Of a DNA stretch of 64,000 nt, positions 25,498-31,329 are shown piece by piece. The position numbers and the translations under genes are program-made. The first letter of the stretch is position 1. Each line of letters starts with the position of its first letter. Location: NCBI GenBank assembly GCA_963749875.1, contig CAVVOX010000003.1, positions 248,001 through 312,000 on the forward strand, read 5' to 3'. The DNA is from JAHQVI01 sp963749875 (GTDB lineage: Bacteria; Pseudomonadota; Alphaproteobacteria; Rhizobiales; Rhodomicrobiaceae). Under the pieces are notes generated by a model. It was not told the origin of the DNA, searched no databases, and saw only the letters and a list, made by a program, of their open reading frames with translations.

Positions 25498-25576
25498 AGC
25501 GGCCGGTAGATCAACCTTCGTCCAAGTGATTCCACTTGGACGCGCGTTCCGCTAGCGGACTCAATCGCCGGCCGCT
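25498..25576. repeat. R2 palindrome nested inside a terminator-like stem
   Basis: The outer stem AGCGGCCGG (25498-25506) pairs with CCGGCCGCT (25568-25576). An R2-type repeat fills its loop: TAGATCAACCTTCGTCCAAG, GATTCCACTTGGACG and the R1-like tail CGCGTTCCGCTAGCG. The outer stem may be the original terminator of the helicase gene. Confidence 0.7.
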
Positions 25577-25719
25577 CCGCTCTTTCAGATCATCGCCGTC
25601 CGATTGCCGCGCCTGCCTTCGTGTCTCGATCGCCGCGAAAACGGTGGAGCAATCCCGTTTGTCCCGCTAAATATTAGTGAAGGCCCCATGCGCGATTTGG
25701 GCGCCTGCCGGAGGCAATG

Positions 25720-27051
25720 ATGAATCAAAAAGAAGCGCTGACGAATGAACTCGACCTGTCCGCCTATTGGATGCCGTTCACGGCGAACCGCCAGTTCAAG
25801 GCCGACCCGCGCCTTCTGGTCTCGGCCGAGGGCATGTGGTTCACCACCGCCGACGGGCGCAAGGTCCTGGACGCCACGGCGGGGCTCTGGTGCGTGAATG
25901 CGGGCCATTGCCGCCCCGAAATCTCCGCCGCCGTCCGGCATCAGATCGAAACGCTCGACTATGCGCCGGCCTTTCAGATGGCGCACCCGCTTGGCTTCCA
26001 GCTCGCCAGCCGGCTGACGCAGATCACCCCCGGCGGGCTCAACCGCGTGTTTTTCACCAATTCAGGCTCGGAAGCCGTCGATACGGCGCTGAAAATCGCG
26101 CTGGCCTATCACAAGGCGCGGGGCGAAGGGGGACGCGTGCGTTTCATCGGCCGGGAGCGCGGCTATCACGGCGTTGGCTTCGGCGGCATCTCCATCGGCG
26201 GAATGGTCGCCAACCGGCGGGCCTTCGGGGCGATGCTTCCCGGTGTCGATCATCTGCCGCACACGCATGATCCGGCGCGCAACGCGTTCTCGAAAGGGCA
26301 GCCGGAGCACGGCACCGAGTTCGCCGATGCGTTGGAGGACCTGGTTGCGCTGCACGGCGCCGATACGATCGCCGCCGTCATTGTGGAGCCGATGGCGGGC
26401 TCGACCGGCGTCCTCATTCCGCCGAAGGGCTATCTCGAAAGGCTGCGGGCGATTTGTGATAAGCACGGCCTGCTTCTGATCTTCGATGAGGTCATCACCG
26501 GCTTCGGCCGGCTCGGCGCGCCTTTTGCCGCAAGCCGCTTCGGCATCACGCCCGACTTGATGACGGTCGCCAAGGGACTGACCAATGCCGCGGTGCCGAT
26601 GGGGGCGGTCGTGGCGCGGCAAGAGATCCACGACGCGATGATGCAGGGGCCGGAGCATATGATCGAGCTGTTCCACGGCTACACCTATTCCGCCCATCCG
26701 GTGGCCTGCGCGGCAGGGCTTGCGGCCCTGGAGATCTACGCGAAAGAGGGGCTTTTCGATCGCGCCGCCTCGATCGCTCCCGCCTGGGAGGCGGCGGTGC
26801 ACTCGCTCAAAGGGCTGCCCCATGTGGTCGATATCCGAAATCTGGGGCTCGTTGCGGGCATTGAGCTTGAGCCACGCTCCGATGGTGCGGGCAAGCGCGG
26901 CTACGACGTTTTTCTCGACTGCTTCCGGAACGGGCTGCAAGTGCGGGTGAGCGGCGATATCGTCGCCATGTCGCCGCCGCTCATTATCGAAGAGAAGGAG
27001 ATTGGGCTGGCCGTCGAGCGGCTGGGCGAGGCCATTCGCAGGGTCGCCTGA
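25720..27051 (+). CDS. Omega-amino acid--pyruvate aminotransferase (class III)
   Basis: The 443-residue PLP enzyme matches beta-alanine/omega-amino acid:pyruvate transaminases. Seen are YWMPFTANRQFKADPRL at the N-terminus, the phosphate-binding NSGSEAVDTALKIA, the cofactor Asp in LLIFDEVITGFGR and the PLP lysine in MTVAKGLTNAAVPMGAV. FHGYTYSAHPVACAA is typical. It moves the terminal amino group of beta-alanine or similar compounds to pyruvate. GGAGG lies 7 bases before ATG 25720; the adjacent ATG 25717 is less well spaced. The substrate is inferred from family. Confidence 0.88.
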   Translation: MNQKEALTNELDLSAYWMPFTANRQFKADPRLLVSAEGMWFTTADGRKVLDATAGLWCVNAGHCRPEISAAVRHQIETLDYAPAFQMAHPLGFQLASRLTQITPGGLNRVFFTNSGSEAVDTALKIALAYHKARGEGGRVRFIGRERGYHGVGFGGISIGGMVANRRAFGAMLPGVDHLPHTHDPARNAFSKGQPEHGTEFADALEDLVALHGADTIAAVIVEPMAGSTGVLIPPKGYLERLRAICDKHGLLLIFDEVITGFGRLGAPFAASRFGITPDLMTVAKGLTNAAVPMGAVVARQEIHDAMMQGPEHMIELFHGYTYSAHPVACAAGLAALEIYAKEGLFDRAASIAPAWEAAVHSLKGLPHVVDIRNLGLVAGIELEPRSDGAGKRGYDVFLDCFRNGLQVRVSGDIVAMSPPLIIEEKEIGLAVERLGEAIRRVA

Positions 27052-27075
27052 AGCGGCGTCACGATGTCCTGCTGA

Positions 27076-27741
27076 TCACCAATCCCAGCATTCCGGGGGG
27101 GTGCGCGCCCAATAATAGCGGGGCTCACAGCTGCAGTCGCAGCGCCCGTCGGCGCATTCATAATCATCGGTGCGCCGCCATGCCTTGCGATAATCGGCGC
27201 GCCTCAGATAGCGGTGGGGGCGGCGAGCATCGTCCCGGTCATCATCATAGGCCATGGGGGGCGTCCGCTCGATGCGCGTCACGTTCTCACGCGTTGCCGA
27301 CTTCGCCTCTGCAACGGTCGATTCCCGCAGCCGGCCCCGGGTCTTTTTCACCACCTTCTGCTTCACCCGCTTCTGAGCGGATTTCGGAACGCTGGACTTT
27401 TCCGGTGCTCTGGCCGTCTCCATCTTCTTCTCCGCGGGCGCGGGTGTTTTCTTGGGCGGAGGCGTGCCCGGGTTCGGAACGACCGGCGGCGTGCGCTCCG
27501 CCTGCATTTGCGGCTTGGGCTTCTCCGCCTTTAAAGTCCGTTCCGTCGGCTGCTGCGTCTGCGTCTCCACGGTCCGATCCGTCCGCGTCTCGACACCCCG
27601 CTTCGCCTGCGTCTCCACGGCCGGCTCGTTTTCCGTGCGCACAAGATCGCGGCCATTCTTGTTGAAGGCGAGAAACATGACGATGACCAGCATCCCGAGG
27701 ATGATGAGAGATGCCAGCACTCTTTCGATCATCTGGAGCAC
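27076..27741 (-). CDS. Membrane-anchored Lys/Pro/Arg-rich hypothetical protein
   Basis: The 221-residue protein has one membrane segment at residues 9-26 (ASLIILGMLVIVMFLAF). A long low-complexity linker follows, rich in Thr, Glu, Lys and Pro (for example VETQTQQPTERT, VPNPGTPPPKKTPAPAEKK). The tail is basic and has four cysteines in ECADGRCDCSCEP plus one near the end, with Tyr and Trp residues. The linker could span the periplasm. No domain is recognised. It converges on the aminotransferase gene with a gap of 24 bases. Confidence 0.55.
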   Translation of the reverse strand: MLQMIERVLASLIILGMLVIVMFLAFNKNGRDLVRTENEPAVETQAKRGVETRTDRTVETQTQQPTERTLKAEKPKPQMQAERTPPVVPNPGTPPPKKTPAPAEKKMETARAPEKSSVPKSAQKRVKQKVVKKTRGRLRESTVAEAKSATRENVTRIERTPPMAYDDDRDDARRPHRYLRRADYRKAWRRTDDYECADGRCDCSCEPRYYWARTPPECWDW

Positions 27742-27776
27742 GGCGGCCCTTCTCCACGTCTCATGGCCAAGCTAGG

Positions 27777-27878
27777 GCATCGGACCGAAAAGTGGCATCC
27801 ACTTTTCGGATAAATCCGATGCCAAAACAAACAGTTAGGGCGGCGCTTCCGGTTCCGACCAAGAATCCGCCGCTCTAA
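27777..27878. repeat. Palindromic repeat R3 (two hairpins)
   Basis: CATCGGACCGAAAAGTGG pairs with CCACTTTTCGGATAAATCCGATG, then AAACAAACAGTTAG leads to a second hairpin with GGGCGGCG and CCGCCGCTC. A close copy is at 45437-45540 and a shortened one at 14110-14148. It is the only feature seen between 27742 and 28053. Confidence 0.85.
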
Positions 27879-28053
27879 CGACACATCCTTTCAACCGGCC
27901 TCATCATGCCAGCTTCCGGGCCGGAAATAAGGCGCTCGCCGCATTATGGGCCGATCGGCAGGCGAGGTCTCGCATTTTATTAAAATGAGATTAAGATCGC
28001 CCGCCGCCTCATCGGGCAGTCTCGTCCGCACCAGCTCTGCGCCGTACTTGCAA

Positions 28054-28680
28054 CTAATTGTCCAGCCGCGTCGCGACGAGATCGAGCTTGATCTTGACGA
28101 TATCCCCGATAATCACGCCGGAGACCGGACCATTCGGACCGATCCCGAAATCGCTTCGGCTTATCGCCGTTTCGCCTGTGACGGTCGCTTCGCCCTGGTC
28201 GATCTCCAGACTGAAGGGAATGGTCACAGGTCTGGTGTTGCCCTTGATGGTGAGTTCGCCCTCCATGACGTAAGAGCCGTCCGCATCGCCCGCCGTCACC
28301 GACTTTGCCCGAAATCCGGCCGACGGGTAGGTCTGGGTGTCGAACCACTCCTTGTTCATCAGGCCGGCATCGACCTGTGGCTGGCCGGTGCTGACCGTGT
28401 TGGTGTCGATGGCCGCGGCGATCTCCGCAACCTCGAGATAGTCGGGGTCGAAGTGGATCTCGGCCCTGAACTGCCCGAATGCGCCCGTCACCGCCTGTCC
28501 GCCTGCCTCGACTTCGAAAGTGAGCCGGCTCTTCTCTTTATTGATCGCCCATTCCTGCGCAGCAGCAGGAGACGCGCCAGCGGCAAGAACCGTCATCAGC
28601 GCGCAAGGCAGGATCAAAACAGCCCAAGCTTTCAAGAAACGCGGCACCATACGCAACATCACACCATCCTTGAAAATGAG
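28054..28680 (-). CDS. YceI family periplasmic protein
   Basis: The YceI domain (EWAINKEKSRLTFEVEAGGQ to LDLVATRLDN) is complete: an extended lipocalin-like barrel that binds polyprenoid or similar lipids. Before it lies a segment that works as a signal peptide (WAVLILPCALMTVLAAGASP, cut after AAA). The frame is open further upstream to 28797 and there encodes the end of a cytochrome b561 domain (LLKNVHAALSWALLALILLH, then AALRHALIFKDGVMLRMVP). Thus the gene is either the tail of a broken b561-YceI fusion or a stand-alone YceI gene that starts near 28660-28680. The start is uncertain. Confidence 0.7.
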   Translation of the reverse strand, partial: LIFKDGVMLRMVPRFLKAWAVLILPCALMTVLAAGASPAAAQEWAINKEKSRLTFEVEAGGQAVTGAFGQFRAEIHFDPDYLEVAEIAAAIDTNTVSTGQPQVDAGLMNKEWFDTQTYPSAGFRAKSVTAGDADGSYVMEGELTIKGNTRPVTIPFSLEIDQGEATVTGETAISRSDFGIGPNGPVSGVIIGDIVKIKLDLVATRLDN

Positions 28681-28990
28681 AGCATGCCGCAGAGCTGCGG
28701 CGACATGGAGCAGGATGAGCGCAAGAAGCGCCCAACTCAGCGCTGCGTGCACATTTTTCAAAAGCGGTTCAACCGTTTTCTTCCGCTCTGCGCTCAACTT
28801 TTCGGTGGCGGGGATATGAGGCCACGGTGGGGTCTTACGGAGCAGCGTCGGGAAGCGGAGAGGCGGCAGCGCCGCCGATACGATCGTTCAGCCGGACTGC
28901 GCAGCGCGGAGCCGCCAAAGAGCGCGTGGCAGCATCAGGGCGACGAGGGCCGCAATCAGCCAATGCAACAGCTTGGCCGTTGCGGTGTGC
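28681..28990 (-). pseudogene. Remnant of cytochrome b561 domain
   Basis: Reverse-strand bases 28990-28888 encode TATAKLLHWLIAALVALMLP and then RALWRLRAAQSG followed by a stop. This is the first heme-binding helix of a b561 protein (LLHWL) joined by deletion to the end of the second. In another frame 28797-28681 encodes the last helix (NVHAALSWALLALILLHVAA). The middle helices are missing and the 5' end meets a repeat at 28994. The gene is decayed; the YceI part just downstream may survive it. Confidence 0.65.
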
Positions 28991-28993
28991 TCG

Positions 28994-29124
28994 CTAGATC
29001 AACCCTCGTTCAAGTGGAATCACTTGGACGAGGTTAAGTTGATCGACATCCATAAGTTAGCGCAACTGTTCCCACGTCCATCCCCGCCTTCGCGGGGACA
29101 TGCCTGGACGCGCGTTGCGCTAAC
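28994..29124. repeat. Mosaic palindromic repeat R2 + R1, left of gloA
   Basis: R2 (CTAGATCAACCCTCGTTCAA, 28994-29045) is followed after ten bases by R1 (29056-29124), whose inner hairpin is CCCCGCCTTCGCGGGG. The order is the mirror image of the copy at 29602-29727, so the two form inverted repeats around gloA. Confidence 0.85.
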
Positions 29125-29145
29125 GCTGCCATCCATGGATAGCGG

Positions 29146-29565
29146 CTACCACTCGCCCGTATTCGGCATGGACGTCCAGGGTTCCTTCGGCTCGAGCGCG
29201 TCCCCCTTTTGCAGCAGCTCGATCGAAATCTTGTCAGGGGACCGGATAAAGGCCATACGGCCGTCGCGCGGCGGGCGATTGATCGTCACGCCGGCTTTCA
29301 TCAGCCGCTCGCAGGTCTCGTAAATGTCGTCGACCGCATAGGCCAAATGACCGAAATTCCGCCCGCTCGTATAAGCCTCCGGGTCCCAATTATAGGTCAG
29401 CTCGACCTGGGCGGACTCATCGCCCGGCGCGGCCAGGAAAATGAGCGTGTAGCGGCCTTTCTCATTCTCCATCCGCCGGACCTCTGTCAGGCCCAGCTTG
29501 TTGCAGTAGAAATCCAATGACTTGTCGATATCGGTGATGCGCACCATCGTGTGCAGATATTTCAT
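29146..29565 (-). CDS. gloA: Lactoylglutathione lyase (glyoxalase I)
   Basis: The 139-residue protein is a vicinal oxygen chelate enzyme that turns the methylglyoxal-glutathione adduct into S-lactoylglutathione. Motifs seen are MVRITDIDKSLDFYCNKLGL, FLAAPGDESAQVELTYNWD, GHLAYAVDDIYE and a C-terminal SPDKISIELLQ with the metal-binding Glu. ATG 29565 gives the normal length; the frame continues upstream only into the R1 repeat. The gene lies between two inverted mosaic repeats (28994-29124 and 29602-29727), which is unusual and suggests movement or local rearrangement. Confidence 0.9.
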   Translation of the reverse strand: MKYLHTMVRITDIDKSLDFYCNKLGLTEVRRMENEKGRYTLIFLAAPGDESAQVELTYNWDPEAYTSGRNFGHLAYAVDDIYETCERLMKAGVTINRPPRDGRMAFIRSPDKISIELLQKGDALEPKEPWTSMPNTGEW

Positions 29566-29601
29566 CGGTGCCTCTTGGCTTGCTCTCTTCGCGTTGAACT
29601 G

Positions 29602-29727
29602 TAGCGCAACGCGCGTCCAAACATGTCCCCGCGAAGGCGGGGATGGACGCGGGAACAGTTGCGCTCGTCTTTTGAAATAGATCAACCCTCATTCAAGTGA
29701 TTTTACTTGAATGAGGGTTGATCTAGC
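29602..29727. repeat. Mosaic palindromic repeat R1 + R2, right of gloA
   Basis: R1 (29602-29666) has the inner hairpin GTCCCCGCGAAGGCGGGGAT. After the linker TCGTCTTTTGAAA comes R2 (29679-29727), a nearly perfect palindrome: ATCAACCCTCATTCAAGTGA and its complement TACTTGAATGAGGGTTGAT. It is inverted relative to 28994-29124. Confidence 0.88.
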
Positions 29728-30250
29728 CGGGGTGTGCCGTGATCGGCAATGCGTTGCGCAATTCACAAATGCGTTAAATCCCCAGCCAGGACCGATATGG
29801 TGATAAAACGGGGGAAATCCACAATTCCGCCCCAAGCCGCCGGAAAGATCTTCCATTCACCGCAGATGCGACGCAGGCGGAGGTTGCGAACCGCCTGTGA
29901 GAAGCTCGTGATTCGTAAAAAAAGCGTTTCATGACTGCACGCTGGGGTTGTATAAGGGGGTGCCCGGTCCGGCGTTTTCGCGTGAATGGCTCGCGGCGAT
30001 TACGCAATCGGTGACAAAACGTTAAGAGAAAAAAGAAATGTAAATCAATGACTTATCCTACCAGTGTGTCGACCGTCACGTCAGGCGACCGGTGTTTCGG
30101 AGGGCAACTTATCCAGACGAGCAGAAATTTCGCTGGCAACCCATCCATCGGATGGTATGTTCCGTTCATGATTTGCAGTGGTCGGGCCTTGGCGGAAGGC
30201 CTGAGCAAGCAAGTTGGTAAAACAGTCAAGTAAACGCGGGGGATCACAAA
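29728..30250 (+). promoter_or_regulatory. Long leader region of the cold-shock gene
   Basis: More than 500 bases separate the R2 repeat from ATG 30251. Near the gene, short hairpins can be drawn, for example CCATCCATCGGATGG (about 30144-30160) and GGGCCTTGGCGGAAGGCCT (about 30184-30203). Long structured leaders control many cold-shock genes by temperature. No matching Rfam family is recognised. Confidence 0.35.
30048..30233 (+). CDS. Doubtful small frame before the cold-shock gene, 61 aa
   Basis: An ATG frame (MTYPTSVSTVTSGDRCFGGQ to QVGKTVK) ends 17 bases before the cold-shock gene. It has no clear ribosome site and no family. It overlaps the possible hairpins of the leader. It could be a leader peptide or chance. 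Confidence 0.22.
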   Translation: MTYPTSVSTVTSGDRCFGGQLIQTSRNFAGNPSIGWYVPFMICSGRALAEGLSKQVGKTVK

Positions 30251-30829
30251 ATGGGGGAAAAATTACCTCCAGTTGTCTCGTCGTTCGGTCAAACATCCGA
30301 ACAAGCCGGTGTCGACGTAACGGTTGTCGCCGGTCATATTAAATGGTTCGATGCTTCAAAAGGCTTCGGGTTTATCGTACCGGATAACGGTATGCCCGAC
30401 GTTCTCCTGCATGTGACGGTCCTGCGCCGCGACGGGTATCAGACCGCTTATGAGGGGGCGCGCGTCGTCTGCGAGGTTCTCGAACGCGATCGGGGGCTTC
30501 AGGCGTTTCGCGTGCTGGGAATGGACGAGAGCACGGCTATTCACCCGTCGCAATTGCCGCAACGCACCCATGTCACCGTAAACCCGGAAAGCGATTGGGA
30601 ACGGGCCATGGTGAAATGGTTCAACAGGATCAAAGGCTTCGGCTTCCTGACACGCGGTGAGGGCACGGAAGACATTTTTGTCCATATGGAAACACTACGC
30701 CGCTTCGGTTTTGCCGAGTTGCGTCCCGGACAGATCGTCCAGGTTCGCCACGGGCGCGGGTCGAAGGGGTTGATGGCGGCGGAACTTAAGCCAGATGGGG
30801 TGGCTTCGACTTTCCCTACGTCCCACTGA
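30251..30829 (+). CDS. Double cold-shock-domain protein
   Basis: The 192-residue protein carries two cold-shock domains. The first has GHIKWFDASKGFGFIVPDNG and DVLLHVTVL (about residues 27-90); the second has AMVKWFNRIKGFGFLTRGEG and DIFVHMETL (about 118-185). Both RNP1 (KGFGFI / KGFGFL) and RNP2 (VLLHV / IFVHM) motifs, which bind single-stranded nucleic acid, are intact. The tandem form of about 190 residues is characteristic of alphaproteobacteria (Caulobacter CspC/CspD type). The start ATG 30251 follows CGGGGGATC. DUF192 follows directly. Confidence 0.9.
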   Translation: MGEKLPPVVSSFGQTSEQAGVDVTVVAGHIKWFDASKGFGFIVPDNGMPDVLLHVTVLRRDGYQTAYEGARVVCEVLERDRGLQAFRVLGMDESTAIHPSQLPQRTHVTVNPESDWERAMVKWFNRIKGFGFLTRGEGTEDIFVHMETLRRFGFAELRPGQIVQVRHGRGSKGLMAAELKPDGVASTFPTSH

Positions 30830-30830
30830 C

Positions 30831-31307
30831 GTGACGTCTGTTGCGTCAGTGAACCGTCTGAGCGGGGCAGTCTTGGCTGCCCTGCTTGCATTTTGCGTGG
30901 GCTACGGCCCGTTGGTGCCCGCCCGGGCGCTCGAAATGCAGCCGCTGACCTTCGTCACCTCCAGCGGACGCCATGCCATCACGGTCGAAGTCGCCGACAC
31001 CGAACAGGAGCGCAGCACCGGCCTGATGTTCCGGCGCACATTGGGCGATGATGAAGGGATGATCTTTCTTTATCCGCAGGATGAGCAGATCTCCATGTGG
31101 ATGAAGAACACCTATCTGCCCCTCGACATGATCTTCGTTCGCGCGAATGGCGCCATTCACCGCATCGAAGAGAATACCGAGCCCTTTTCCGAGAGCACCA
31201 TCGGTTCGAACGGCAAGGTGCGCGCCGTCATCGAGATGAAAGCGGGCAGTGCCGAGCGCCTCGGCCTGAAGCCCGGCGACAAGGTCGAATATCCCGCTTT
31301 TCACTAA
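30831..31307 (+). CDS. DUF192 family exported protein
   Basis: The product has an N-terminal signal (VNRLSGAVLAALLAFCVGYG, cut after ARA) and a DUF192 domain with VEVADTEQERSTGLMFRRTL, GMIFLYPQDEQISMWMKNTY and LPLDMIFVRANGAI. These are the hallmark blocks of this compact barrel, whose function is unknown. GTG 30831, right after the cold-shock stop, gives 158 residues; GTG 30849 is equally possible, and ATG 30795 would overlap the cold-shock gene. The two genes probably share a transcript. Confidence 0.8.
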   Translation: MTSVASVNRLSGAVLAALLAFCVGYGPLVPARALEMQPLTFVTSSGRHAITVEVADTEQERSTGLMFRRTLGDDEGMIFLYPQDEQISMWMKNTYLPLDMIFVRANGAIHRIEENTEPFSESTIGSNGKVRAVIEMKAGSAERLGLKPGDKVEYPAFH

Positions 31308-31329
31308 GCGCACGCGTCTGGCCGGCCTC

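Noticed and set aside
27061..27080. CGATGTCCTGCTGATCA resembles the innermost part of the nested palindrome at 8943-8960
   Set aside because: Only about 16 bases agree and no hairpin surrounds them here, so chance or a tiny relic cannot be told apart.
29566..29685. N-terminal extension of gloA by 40 codons
   Set aside because: The extra codons read the R1 repeat and its linker; the glyoxalase fold starts at 29565.
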